From: Shewanella sp. c952
Lineage (GTDB): Bacteria > Pseudomonadota > Gammaproteobacteria > Enterobacterales > Shewanellaceae
NCBI RefSeq assembly: GCF_019654975.1
Contig: NZ_BPEW01000036.1
Span: forward strand, 1 to 42,129
Length of the DNA stretch: 42,129 bases
Direction of reading: 5' to 3'
Shown here: piece by piece, positions 1 through 8,749 of the stretch
Position numbering within the stretch: the stretch's first letter is position 1
How the letters are laid out: every line of letters begins with the position of its first letter
Translations under genes and position numbers: made by a program
Notes under the pieces: generated by a model
Told to the model about the DNA's origin: nothing
Seen by the model: the letters and a program-made list of their open reading frames with translations, nothing else
Databases searched by the model: none

Positions 1-284
1 AAAACACCTGTGTCAAAACGGCTGAAACCACTGAGGTTGTCGCCTCAGATCTTGATGCTATTGGTGACTCGGTTAATCAAATCAATGATCTGAATACCCA
101 AATCGCCACCGCCGCAGAGGAGCAAAGCTCGGTATCAAGCGAAATTACCCGCAACATGTCAGCCATTAGCGAAATGGCCAGCGAACTGGCCATCAATGGC
201 GAGACCACCAGCAATGAAACTGTCAATCTCGCGACAGCTAACCATCAGCTAGAGCTGATAGTGAGTCAATTTAAGCTTAAGTAG
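1..284 (+). CDS. Methyl-accepting chemotaxis protein, C-terminal fragment
   Basis: The first 284 bases read in frame 3 as the last ~93 residues of a protein whose start lies outside the window. The sequence carries the end of a chemoreceptor signalling helix: an I-A-T-A-A-E-E-Q-S-S-V motif followed by S-E-I-T-R-N-M-S-A-I, which is typical of the descending CheA/CheW-contacting coiled coil of MCPs. It ends with the short hydrophobic tail L-I-V-S-Q-F-K. There is no C-terminal pentapeptide for CheR/CheB tethering. The ligand cannot be inferred because the sensor domain is not visible. Confidence 0.85.
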   Translation, partial: NTCVKTAETTEVVASDLDAIGDSVNQINDLNTQIATAAEEQSSVSSEITRNMSAISEMASELAINGETTSNETVNLATANHQLELIVSQFKLK

Positions 285-596
285 CCACTAAGACTGATTA
301 GCTTTGGATATCCTAGTCACATGGAAGTGATAGAGCCATCTCATGCGCAGACACAGCCGTGACACACTATAAATACATCCTTGTAAACTCGACCATGGCG
401 TCCCTGTCATGGACGATCACAGCCGTATCAGCACTGGATTACAGCCCCCTAAAAACTGTATATAAACCGCACATATTTAACTATTGAGTGAAGACAGAAA
501 AGATAGTAAATTCAACAAACTAATCAGCAATACAAGATCTAACCTGATAAAGTAGCAATGCATATATACCCATTTAAACTTTACAAGGAGAGTCAG
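285..596. other. Gene-free stretch upstream of a small secreted protein
   Basis: No convincing coding region. Bases 393-415 hold overlapping short inverted repeats (ccatg/catgg and cgtcc/ggacg), and the octamer acagccgt occurs on both sides of them. This looks like a dispersed intergenic repeat but cannot be verified from one copy. The last ~100 bases are AT-rich and probably hold the promoter of the next gene. Confidence 0.35.
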
Positions 597-860
597 GTGT
601 ATAAAAAGTCTTCCGTAATTTTATTAACCATAACCTTATTTTCAAGTACTGCTAATGCGAATGACCAAAATCAATATGACAATATGGCGAAGAACTTGTC
701 TATGCAACTTCAAACATCAATGAAAGTCATAAACGATCCTAAATTAATAAAATCTTCTGCAAAATACGCAAGGAATTTATACAACGCTTTCATAGCCGAA
801 GGATTTAGTAAAGAACAATCCATGCAGCTAGTAATCGCATCGATGGCGGTAAAAAAGTAA
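597..860 (+). CDS. Small secreted protein, unknown function
   Basis: An 87-residue protein read from a GTG at 597. This start is preferred over an in-frame ATG at 558 because AAGGAG at 585-590 sits 6 bases before the GTG, and because it places a classical signal peptide at the N-terminus: Lys-Lys, then a hydrophobic stretch (SSVILLTITLFSS), then a T-A-N-A-N cleavage region. The mature part is about 65 residues, helical and charged, with no cysteines. I do not recognise a family. It is probably a small periplasmic protein. No operon partner is evident. Confidence 0.6.
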   Translation: MYKKSSVILLTITLFSSTANANDQNQYDNMAKNLSMQLQTSMKVINDPKLIKSSAKYARNLYNAFIAEGFSKEQSMQLVIASMAVKK

Positions 861-940
861 GCTCATTAGGAGCTATATTTTGAGCTAATGTGATAAGAGC
901 TTACCTCCTGTAAATTCGAACAAAAAATTGGAATTGAGCG

Positions 941-1264
941 ATGTTTTTTAAAAGAAAAAAAGAAACAAGGCCAACACTGGCTTGGGAACGACTCGATAAT
1001 AATGGCGGACCAGCATATACATTTAGAACCAAGGTGCCTGGAGGTTGGTTAGTCGCAACCCGTGAGCCTCATGGTGACGGCGTTGGCAGTGGAGCCACAT
1101 TTCTGCCTGACCCAAATCACCAGTGGAACGGCTATTCACTCGGTCAAGAAGAGCTAGAACAACAAGAAATCGAGCAACAAGTTCCAGAAGGTCCTTGCGC
1201 AAAGTGCAAAAAGTTAACTAATCACATCGTTGCCGGCCAATATAAATGTGGCTGGTGTGACTAA
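941..1264 (+). CDS. Small protein with C-terminal zinc ribbon
   Basis: A 107-residue protein with a basic N-terminus (MFFKRKKETR), a Gly- and Trp-rich middle (PGGWLVATREPHGDGVGSG), an acidic Gln/Glu linker (about residues 68-80), and a C-terminal C-x2-C ... C-x2-C pair (CAKC and CGWC) that should bind one zinc ion. There is no signal peptide or membrane segment, so it is cytoplasmic. The middle could be a small beta-rich domain. I do not recognise a named family. It lies 80 bases after the previous gene on the same strand, but nothing shows a functional link. Confidence 0.6.
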   Translation: MFFKRKKETRPTLAWERLDNNGGPAYTFRTKVPGGWLVATREPHGDGVGSGATFLPDPNHQWNGYSLGQEELEQQEIEQQVPEGPCAKCKKLTNHIVAGQYKCGWCD

Positions 1265-1558
1265 TTCGCCCCCTCCTTGGCACACACTATAAAATTTGGG
1301 GCAAAGTAATGCTCATTGCTAAGCCCCGATAAATGTGTCGCACACTTCAGTGCCGTTTAAAGCGCCTTGGGCGCTAAAAAACTTTGCCTGACCACCGAAC
1401 TACCTAGCCTTTCAGCAAGCACTCACCACAGATAAAAGCAACAAACCATTAACAACTAACTATTTGTTATTTATGAATTATTCTAGTAGCATCGCAGCCA
1501 TAAATATTCGTTCAGCGCTCTTTCATAATTCAGACTTTTCATTTAACAGGACGTTAAA
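1265..1558. other. Intergenic stretch with two hairpins
   Basis: Two possible hairpins follow the zinc-ribbon gene: 1298-1327 (ggggc/gcccc with an imperfect inner stem) and 1361-1375 (agcgcc-ttg-ggcgct). Neither is followed by a clear T-run on the plus strand, so they are only weak terminator candidates. The AT-rich 1440-1540 region probably holds the promoter of the 1184-residue gene. Confidence 0.35.
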
Positions 1559-4500
1559 ATGGACTCATTCCCAAAATCTCAAATAATCGAATTCAATCGC
1601 ACTGATGTCGCGAGTATCGAGCAGGCCTTAGTGACTTATCAAACAAAGCTCGCTGCGCGTCAGGCATTCAAAAATAGTCAATTTGATATCGCATTTATGG
1701 ATATCAGTAGCGGCCAACGTCAGCACCTTCAGCTTGCAGATACCGCACAAGCAGAGCTCGCACTGCAAGCATTGAACCTCACCCCAGATGGCGGCTACAA
1801 CCTACAAAACATAGTGACGGAAAAGAGCAGCCTGTATATTTCAGAGGCGCTGTTATTTGCGACTGCCCTTGAACATGACGCCCTAAAACCACAGCTTCGT
1901 CGCACGGCGCAAGCGATGGTTAATTATGCTCGCTATGAAAATGACACCAGCGAAATGTGGGTCGATGATATGCGGGTTTTTGGCGCTGAAGCCCTGTTTA
2001 TGATGGCGATGCAAGATGCTGAAGATGCGATTTATCTGGCGCAGTTTTTTATCCCCTACTGGGATGATGAGCATGCCACTGGTTATGAGCACATGCTGCT
2101 CACTCTGCTGCGCCATCACGGTTGGTGCGACGCCATGATGAAAGCATTTGTTTGGTGTGATAATAGCGCCTTTCGTTTCGCCTTTTATGGCAGCCACTGG
2201 GAAAGCACCACCGCAGAATATTTGCCGCTGGGCGAGTTTTTGCAGCAGAACCCGCAGCAATATCCGCGCTTTATTGAATTGCTTAAGCAACGTTTTGCAG
2301 CGCAGCCGATGCTGGTTGAGAACGAAAGCGAAGATTTAGCTAGCCAAAAGCCAATACTGGCAATTTTTCAAAGTTTATTTCCCGAGTTTTGCAGCTGGGA
2401 AGATGAAGAGGTAAGCCGCCAACTTGGGCGTCATTTTATTAATGACACGCTTGAAAATGAGGCGATGGATCTACAGCAACAACTAGAAAATGAACTCGAT
2501 AGCCCGCTATCGGCCTATGCTCAAAGTGTCTTCCAGCGCCAAGAAAAATACCGCCAATATGACAAGCTCAAAGAGGAGCGACAAGCCGAATTGGGTGGCA
2601 CCCATATGCTTACAGATTTCATCGCTACGTTAGACAATAGCGATGCGCTGCTGAAGTATGTGGTGCTCAATGAAAACCCTGCGATTTTAGACACCATTGA
2701 GCCTTTTGATATTTGGGCGCATTGTAAGATTCATGCCCCTTCGCTATATGATGCAATGGACGAGGCTTGCTGGAATAGAGACAATTTAGACAATCTGCGT
2801 GAGAATATACACGAAGTACTTAGCTATCCAGCCAACGATCTACTCGAAGATGAAGAGTGCTATTTTGATGTTGAGTTTGAACAAGGGGTTATTTGTAAAG
2901 CTTATCTAAGCCCAGATGACAACAGTATTAGCCATGTGAAATCAGCGCATATCATGCTGCGCTTTGTCGACATCTTCTATCGCATATTGGGTCAAAAAAC
3001 CTTATCGGCAGAGCTATGTGAAATGCTCACTGGTGAAGGTGACTATCAACCGATAATGACCACTGAGGCCTACTATGCTCGCTTTGATCCTGCGCCCGCG
3101 GCAGCAGAAGGTGAGCTCAGCAAACATGACAAACGTAAGTTAGAACAGCTTACCGACGGCTTTAGTGATATGGATGACCCCGTCACACTGACCATGCTGC
3201 AGCAAGCCGACAAACTATTCAAGCAACGTACTTGCTATGATGTTAGCCACTGGCCTGAAGATAATCTTGGCACAGATGCGCTCAAAGCCTACCTATTGCT
3301 ACAAGATACGATTAACCACATTGATGATGCCTATACCGCAGGGCTACAAACGGGGTTAGGTATAGCATTTGAGCGGGCTGTTGCCTTATTGCTGGAGCAC
3401 GCCGAAATTCAAGGCGAAGGCCACTTCGAAGACAAGGGCTTTACCCCCACAGAACTTGAGCAAGTCAGGCACTATTTCACTCAGGATAAAGCAGAACTTA
3501 GCCAAACTGAGATAATTGCACTGTTTGATCAGCATCTGCACCGAGATGACGTATGTCGCCAATCTGATCTGTATTTTCCTAAAATCAGTGACAAGCAGAT
3601 TAGTTACCATTTTTTCAAAGACTACGATGATGACTACCAGCGCGTTGCCATTATGTGCTTTTGGCTAAAACAGTTGCCCACTGCTGCAGGTCAAATTGCT
3701 GAGCGCTTGTGGCTACTGTTGATCACTATGGCGCCAACTAAGATGATCCGCCATCTTAGTCGCCTTTATAGCAACCATGAATACCGTTTAAGATTCGACA
3801 ATCAGCTCGATGAAATTAACTTCTATGAACTGCTTAACCGCCATGGGATTGCCGAAGACTACACGTTAGCGTTTCAGGTAGAGCAATCTATCCATAGCTC
3901 AAGCCGTGAAAGTGAGTACCTTGCACTTGTCGATTTGATGGAAGAAACCATCCCCGCTAATGCAGCCCAAGGTGGCATGATAGCCGCCAGACAACGAGCG
4001 CAAGCACACGCCTTGCTGCGAGGCTTAGATTATACCTATCAGAGTCATAAATTAGAATTTCATCAAGATGTAGCGCTGCGCTTCCCTGAGCTTCCTTTTC
4101 AGTTAGACCATGACTTGCGCCAGTGTTTAGCCGACTTTATCGCTCTTAATAGCCGCTCATGGGAAAGTGTTATTGCGCATCAATTTAGCGCATCGACACT
4201 GTATTTCGATCATGCCACCGACATCAGTGACCTACCGAAAAAGTTGCGTTTGCCATTTCGTTTGCACCCAGATGCCGATATTAGTCAGTCGCGTCATTGC
4301 TCGGGTATGAGTTGGATCAATGCCACCATCGCCCAGCGAGTTGACGATGAATTATTGATTTTAGTACTCGATAAAGACGCAGCCAACTACGATCAACTCT
4401 ATCTCGGCGGGCAACTGCTTATCGTTGATAATGATATCGATGCTGCTACCGTTATTGACGCTGTGCAACAACTACCAGAGCAGGCTGAACGCAAACAAAC

Positions 4501-5113
4501 TCTTGCAACTAGCCTATGGGCTTACTTACAGGGAGAAACCTGTTATGAGGACTTTGCGCCGATATTTAATGCTTATTTAACCACTGAAACAGTTGTCAGT
4601 ATCGATGAATATCGTTGTTATAGCGTAGGCCAGTTCTTATGGCGCATCGATAAGCCGCGCCGTGAGCGACTGTTATTACTGCTCGCCAACCATAGCTACC
4701 GAGCCTACAAGATTATTGTCGAGCAAATGGTGAACGCGCATATGGATCGGCAAGTGAGCCAAGGAAAAATTGATCTCGCCACTCGCTTAGGTCTAGATAG
4801 TGATGACTATCGAGAGATCGCCTATAAAGAACTAATGGACTGGTTGTTTGCTCATGAGGTTAAGCGTGAATTGTTGGTGTTATTTGCGATTAAGCACTAC
4901 CACAACGGTATGGGAGAGTACCTCGCCCAGCTTGCGCGCAGCGGTGAGCTTAAGCCATTATTATCGTATCTGCATATAAGCAATCGCGCCGCCTTAGTGG
5001 ATATCTTAGCGCAGCAAACCGACGCCGCCGAACTGCTAACCATATTTAAAGGTGAGAAGTCCCGCCAAGTTAGAGACAGTCTTGCTGCAGCCACTCCAGC
5101 TGCGCCAGCCTAA
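1559..5113 (+). CDS. Very large uncharacterised cytoplasmic protein (1184 aa)
   Basis: Starts at an ATG with AGGA 7 bases upstream. The protein is acidic, rich in Leu, Asp, Glu and aromatic residues, and has no signal peptide, membrane segments or P-loop. The spacing of hydrophobic residues suggests an all-helical solenoid-like fold over most of the length, for example HALLRGLDYTYQSH and the C-terminal EYLAQLARSGELKPLLSYL region. A middle segment (about residues 940-1000) looks more beta-rich. It ends in a small Ala/Pro tail (AAATPAAPA). I do not recognise the family and assign no function. It appears to be monocistronic, with two hairpin terminators directly after it. Codon use and composition look like the neighbours, so it is not an obvious recent import. 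Confidence 0.8.
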   Translation: MDSFPKSQIIEFNRTDVASIEQALVTYQTKLAARQAFKNSQFDIAFMDISSGQRQHLQLADTAQAELALQALNLTPDGGYNLQNIVTEKSSLYISEALLFATALEHDALKPQLRRTAQAMVNYARYENDTSEMWVDDMRVFGAEALFMMAMQDAEDAIYLAQFFIPYWDDEHATGYEHMLLTLLRHHGWCDAMMKAFVWCDNSAFRFAFYGSHWESTTAEYLPLGEFLQQNPQQYPRFIELLKQRFAAQPMLVENESEDLASQKPILAIFQSLFPEFCSWEDEEVSRQLGRHFINDTLENEAMDLQQQLENELDSPLSAYAQSVFQRQEKYRQYDKLKEERQAELGGTHMLTDFIATLDNSDALLKYVVLNENPAILDTIEPFDIWAHCKIHAPSLYDAMDEACWNRDNLDNLRENIHEVLSYPANDLLEDEECYFDVEFEQGVICKAYLSPDDNSISHVKSAHIMLRFVDIFYRILGQKTLSAELCEMLTGEGDYQPIMTTEAYYARFDPAPAAAEGELSKHDKRKLEQLTDGFSDMDDPVTLTMLQQADKLFKQRTCYDVSHWPEDNLGTDALKAYLLLQDTINHIDDAYTAGLQTGLGIAFERAVALLLEHAEIQGEGHFEDKGFTPTELEQVRHYFTQDKAELSQTEIIALFDQHLHRDDVCRQSDLYFPKISDKQISYHFFKDYDDDYQRVAIMCFWLKQLPTAAGQIAERLWLLLITMAPTKMIRHLSRLYSNHEYRLRFDNQLDEINFYELLNRHGIAEDYTLAFQVEQSIHSSSRESEYLALVDLMEETIPANAAQGGMIAARQRAQAHALLRGLDYTYQSHKLEFHQDVALRFPELPFQLDHDLRQCLADFIALNSRSWESVIAHQFSASTLYFDHATDISDLPKKLRLPFRLHPDADISQSRHCSGMSWINATIAQRVDDELLILVLDKDAANYDQLYLGGQLLIVDNDIDAATVIDAVQQLPEQAERKQTLATSLWAYLQGETCYEDFAPIFNAYLTTETVVSIDEYRCYSVGQFLWRIDKPRRERLLLLLANHSYRAYKIIVEQMVNAHMDRQVSQGKIDLATRLGLDSDDYREIAYKELMDWLFAHEVKRELLVLFAIKHYHNGMGEYLAQLARSGELKPLLSYLHISNRAALVDILAQQTDAAELLTIFKGEKSRQVRDSLAAATPAAPA

Positions 5114-5121
5114 AACTAACC

Positions 5122-5138
5122 AACGCTTTTAGCGTTTT
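5122..5138 (+). terminator. Short hairpin terminator after the 1184-aa gene
   Basis: Perfect 6-bp stem aacgct / agcgtt with a ttt loop, followed by TT. It lies 9 bases after the stop codon. Confidence 0.5.
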
Positions 5139-5484
5139 AATCAAACCAAGCTGCTGACTTTTCAGCGGCTTGGTTTTTTACTTTATCGTCAACGTACATT
5201 GATACCATCGCCAATGCTGCAGCCAACGCGCCTAAGTCGTCAGAAAAACCCACAACTGGGGTTAAGTCGGGGATTGCATCAATAGGGGCGATGAAATATG
5301 CCAAGGCGCCAAATATCACCGTTTTAGCCCACTTAGGTGTATCAGGTCGCTGCGCCGCGTAATACAAACACAGCGCATTATCGATGACTTCTCGGCCAGC
5401 TTTTTTGGCAAACTGTTTTACCTTCAACCAAAAGCTATCGTCGCTGTACTCTGAGTTATTTGGAATATCTGAATTATCAGCCAT
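5137..5484 (-). CDS. YkvA family (DUF1232) protein
   Basis: A 115-residue protein read from the ATG at 5484, which has GGAG 6 bases upstream. A longer reading from a TTG at 5496 would overlap that ribosome site and is rejected. Residues ~60-95 form the DUF1232 hallmark: a hydrophobic hairpin with A-L-A-Y-F-I-A-P-I-D-A-I-P-D-L-T-P, then G-F-S-D-D-L-G-A-L. The family consists of small membrane-associated proteins of unknown role. The N-terminal ~25 residues are hydrophilic and Ser/Asp-rich. The gene is convergent with the 1184-residue gene, only 23 bases apart, and its last codons contain the other gene's terminator. Confidence 0.9.
   Translation of the reverse strand: MADNSDIPNNSEYSDDSFWLKVKQFAKKAGREVIDNALCLYYAAQRPDTPKWAKTVIFGALAYFIAPIDAIPDLTPVVGFSDDLGALAAALAMVSMYVDDKVKNQAAEKSAAWFD
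5143..5179 (+). terminator. Strong intrinsic terminator inside the 3' end of the ykvA-like gene
   Basis: Stem aaaccaagctgctga / tcagcggcttggttt with one wobble and a 4-base loop, followed by a run of T to 5179. It serves the rightward 1184-residue gene but lies entirely within the last ~14 codons of the convergent gene. Confidence 0.75.
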
Positions 5485-5569
5485 TATCCACTCCAATAAA
5501 AAAGGGAATACCCTATGATATTCCCTTATTTTTGATGATTTAGCTAGCGCTTACGCCCTTCAAGAATCA

Positions 5570-7894
5570 CTACCTTTGATGCTTTGGTGTGGTGCCCCAA
5601 ACATTCTTTTTAACTGGCCGTTTACCGCCAGTACCAGCTTTAGCTGCTTGTCCCTGCTTATTGCCATTGGCTTTGCTTTGATTAGCTTTACCTTGAGCCG
5701 ACGTTTTCTGCCCAGGTTTATCTTGGCCTGATTTCCCTTGCTCAGACTTGCGATCAGCAAACTGATCAGCTGAGAAGCGAGTGAATGCCTTCTTACCTTT
5801 ACCATCATCTTTGACGTTTAGCTTCTTCTTATTGCGGTTAGCTTCACGCTCTTGACGAGACTCAGCTGGCACTAAGCAGCTTGGGCTATTACCAATCAGC
5901 TTTTCTTTACCCATTTCGATTAATGCTTCACGAATAAGAGGCCAACCTGCAGGGTCATGGTAACGCAATAAGGCTTTATGCAACTTACGTTGGCGACCTT
6001 TCTTCGGTACCGAAACCTCTTCGCTGCTATGCTTCACATTCTTCAGTGAGTTCAGCTCGGTATGGTAAATAGTTGTCGCATTTGCCATCGGTGATGGATA
6101 AAAGTTTTGTACCTGATCGAGCTTAAACTTCTCCCCTTTTAACCACAGGGCAAGGTTCACCATATCTTCATTGGTGGTGCCCGGATGCGCCGAGATAAAG
6201 TAAGGGATCAAATATTGTTTCTTACCCGCCTCTTTTGAGTACTTATCGAAAAGTTCTTTAAACCTATCGTAACTACCCATGCCCGGTTTCATCATCTTAT
6301 TCAGCGGGCCCTCTTCAGTATGCTCTGGAGCAATCTTCAAATAACCGCCCACATGATGGGTTGCTAACTCTTTGACGTAACGTGGATCTTCAGTGGCGAG
6401 GTCATAACGCACCCCAGAAGCGATAAGTACTTTCTTAATACCGGGTACATCACGGGCAGCGCGGTATAAATCGATAGTGGCTTGATGATCGGTATCTAAA
6501 TGGCCACAAATCGCTGGGAATACACAAGATAAACGGCGACAGGTACTTTCTGCTTTTACACTAGAGCAGCCTAAGCGGTACATATTTGCTGTTGGCCCAC
6601 CCAAGTCTGAAATCACCCCTGTAAAGCCCGGTACTTTATCTTGGATATCTTTAATCTCTTTCACGATCGAATCTTGTGAACGGCTTTGAATAATGCGTCC
6701 TTCATGTTCGGTAATCGAACAGAACGAACAACCACCAAAGCAGCCACGCATGATATTGATCGAGGTCTTAATCATGTCGTAGGCAGGAATTTTTTCTTTG
6801 CCGTATGAAGGATGAGGCACACGCTTATAGGCTAAGTCGAAAACGCCATCCATCTCGTCGGTATTTAGCGGCCAAGCTGGCGGGTTAACCCAAATCGCGC
6901 GTTCAGCATGCTTCTGGAACAGTGCTCGTGCACAGCCTGGATTTTGCTCTTGGTGCAAGATACGTGATGCGTGGGCATATAAGAATTTATCTTCAGAGAC
7001 CTTCTCGAAACTCGGCAGCAGCACATAGGTTTTCTCCCACGGCTTAGGTCTTGCTGGCTGAACACTGATCGCCTTTGGCGCATCATTGTCAAAAATCTTC
7101 TCATCCGTTGGGCCAGATAGGTTTTTACAACCAACATCATCGGCGCCATAAGGATTAGGGATAGGATCAATTTTATGCAACTGATCCAGCTTACGCGAAT
7201 CCATCCCCTTCCACTCAGGCAACGGCTCTTTACGGATAACCGCAGTACCGCGAATATCATGCAACTGGCTCATCGGTTCGCCATTGGCAAGACGGTGAGA
7301 CACTTCCACCAATGGTCGCTCGGCATTACCGTAAACCAAGATGTCAGCTTTAGCATCTAAGATAACGCTACGACGGACTTTATCTGACCAGTAGTCGTAA
7401 TGAGCAATGCGGCGCAGACTGGCTTCAATACCACCAATCACCACAGGCACTTGCTTGAATGCTTCTTTACAGCGCTGAGTGTAAACCGTGACAGCACGAT
7501 CTGGGCGCTTGCCACCTAGGTTACCCGCGGTATAGGCATCATCATGTCGCATACGGCGTTCAGCAGTGTAACGGTTGATCATTGAATCCATGTTACCAGC
7601 AGTCACACCGAAATAGAGGTTAGGCTTGCCTAACTTCATAAAGTCATTTTTATTAGACCAATCAGGTTGCGAGATAATGCCGACTCTAAAGCCTTGCGCT
7701 TCCAGCATGCGACCAATTACCGCCATACCAAAGCTTGGATGATCCACATATGCATCGCCAGTAACAATAATAATGTCGCAGCTGTCCCAGCCTAGCTTGT
7801 CCATCTCTTTACGAGACATAGGCAAAAATGGCGCTGGGCGAGTAAGCTCAGAGCGAAACTTGGGATGAGTGAAAAGTGTGGATTCTACTTGCAT
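5570..7894 (-). CDS. ygiQ: YgiQ family radical SAM protein
   Basis: A 774-residue protein matching YgiQ (UPF0313) in length and layout. The N-terminal domain (~1-350) includes S-R-K-E-M-D-K-L-G-W-D and G-G-I-E-A-S-L-R-R. A radical SAM core follows, with the [4Fe-4S]-binding C-x3-C-x2-C (GCFGGCSFC, about residues 382-389) and the downstream SDLGGPTANMY. Near residue 640 is the YgiQ C-terminal region (L-L-R-Y-H-D-P-A-G-W). The last ~90 residues are a low-complexity Lys/Gln/Gly/Ser tail, probably disordered and able to contact nucleic acid. The substrate is not established for the family. The ATG at 7894 begins MQVESTLFTHPKFR, as is usual. The gene is monocistronic. Confidence 0.95.
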   Translation of the reverse strand: MQVESTLFTHPKFRSELTRPAPFLPMSRKEMDKLGWDSCDIIIVTGDAYVDHPSFGMAVIGRMLEAQGFRVGIISQPDWSNKNDFMKLGKPNLYFGVTAGNMDSMINRYTAERRMRHDDAYTAGNLGGKRPDRAVTVYTQRCKEAFKQVPVVIGGIEASLRRIAHYDYWSDKVRRSVILDAKADILVYGNAERPLVEVSHRLANGEPMSQLHDIRGTAVIRKEPLPEWKGMDSRKLDQLHKIDPIPNPYGADDVGCKNLSGPTDEKIFDNDAPKAISVQPARPKPWEKTYVLLPSFEKVSEDKFLYAHASRILHQEQNPGCARALFQKHAERAIWVNPPAWPLNTDEMDGVFDLAYKRVPHPSYGKEKIPAYDMIKTSINIMRGCFGGCSFCSITEHEGRIIQSRSQDSIVKEIKDIQDKVPGFTGVISDLGGPTANMYRLGCSSVKAESTCRRLSCVFPAICGHLDTDHQATIDLYRAARDVPGIKKVLIASGVRYDLATEDPRYVKELATHHVGGYLKIAPEHTEEGPLNKMMKPGMGSYDRFKELFDKYSKEAGKKQYLIPYFISAHPGTTNEDMVNLALWLKGEKFKLDQVQNFYPSPMANATTIYHTELNSLKNVKHSSEEVSVPKKGRQRKLHKALLRYHDPAGWPLIREALIEMGKEKLIGNSPSCLVPAESRQEREANRNKKKLNVKDDGKGKKAFTRFSADQFADRKSEQGKSGQDKPGQKTSAQGKANQSKANGNKQGQAAKAGTGGKRPVKKNVWGTTPKHQR

Positions 7895-8000
7895 GGATTA
7901 AATAGCCTAACTGAGATAACAAAAAATACGCGGATTAAGCGCCCCGACTGATGCTCACAACGGGGACGCGGAGTATAACAGGCTCCGCACCATAGGTGTG

Positions 8001-8034
8001 ACTAAAAAAGCATCAAATTGATGCTTTTTTTAGT
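8001..8034. terminator. Bidirectional terminator between ygiQ and the MAPEG gene
   Basis: A 12-bp perfect stem aaaaaagcatca / tgatgctttttt with a 3-base aat loop, flanked by further pairing (act/agt). T-runs exist on both strands. It most likely ends the leftward MAPEG transcript before the ygiQ promoter region. Confidence 0.75.
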
Positions 8035-8135
8035 ATAGTCTATAAGACCATAAACTGGCTGTGGGTATTGCTGTGCTTGGGATTGTGATTATCTTATCGA
8101 GATTTTCGCTCTCAGATATTACCGAGCAAACACCG

Positions 8136-8534
8136 CTATAGGTTAGCCACATATGCGATTAGATTGGTTACAACTAGCCCCAAGGTTACCGCCCAAGTGG
8201 TTAATACTCCCCAGAAACGACCAAAATGATAACCGCCCTGTCCTTGAGTTAAGCCGATGGCATGCATCAAGCGTGCGACTATCCATGCGGTGCCGAATAT
8301 ATGCAGCAGTGCAGCACTGGTGCCATTCATCTCGGCGACGATAAGTAACAGCAGCACTATCGGCGCATTTTCGAGTAAATTCCCGTGTACGCGTTGCGCT
8401 AATGTCAGTGCTTCATTTCCAGCACTACCAATACCAATTTTATGGATACGTCTTAGTTTTATCACTCTGTAGGTGAGTGCTACAGCGAGTATTGCAGTCA
8501 GGCTGATATACAGCCCAGAGATAGCGAGTGGCAT
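8136..8534 (-). CDS. MAPEG family membrane protein
   Basis: A 132-residue integral membrane protein with four predicted transmembrane helices (about residues 3-22, 55-75, 78-95 and 108-130). The MAPEG signature is visible: the loop R-V-H-G-N-L-L-E-N-A-P after the first helix, then H-I-F-G-T-A-W-I-V-A-R-L-M-H. Eukaryotic MAPEG members are glutathione-dependent microsomal enzymes of eicosanoid and xenobiotic metabolism. Bacterial members of this short type are mostly uncharacterised, so a glutathione-linked role is only inferred. It is divergent from the ThrE-type gene, with a 215-base shared promoter region. Confidence 0.9.
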   Translation of the reverse strand: MPLAISGLYISLTAILAVALTYRVIKLRRIHKIGIGSAGNEALTLAQRVHGNLLENAPIVLLLLIVAEMNGTSAALLHIFGTAWIVARLMHAIGLTQGQGGYHFGRFWGVLTTWAVTLGLVVTNLIAYVANL

Positions 8535-8749
8535 TGCATGTCCTTATAGAAAATTCTCTCAATGTTATAGCATTACAATTTAGGAACATTATGTAAATAA
8601 ATGGCAACCTTTTAAACTCAAATAGGTTAAGATGCGCTCGTAAAATAATGATGCTTAAACGGTCATATTAGTTGAATACAAAGCTATCAACTAAACTTCT
8701 GTTTAATATAGATAAATAACCCTAATATGACTTTTTAGCGAATAAGATA

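Noticed and set aside
1883..2290. Minus-strand 135-residue frame in the 1184-residue gene
   Set aside because: Antisense shadow with no signals of its own.
6865..7260. Long reading frame antisense or out of frame within ygiQ
   Set aside because: Shadow of the radical SAM gene; no start signals or family features.
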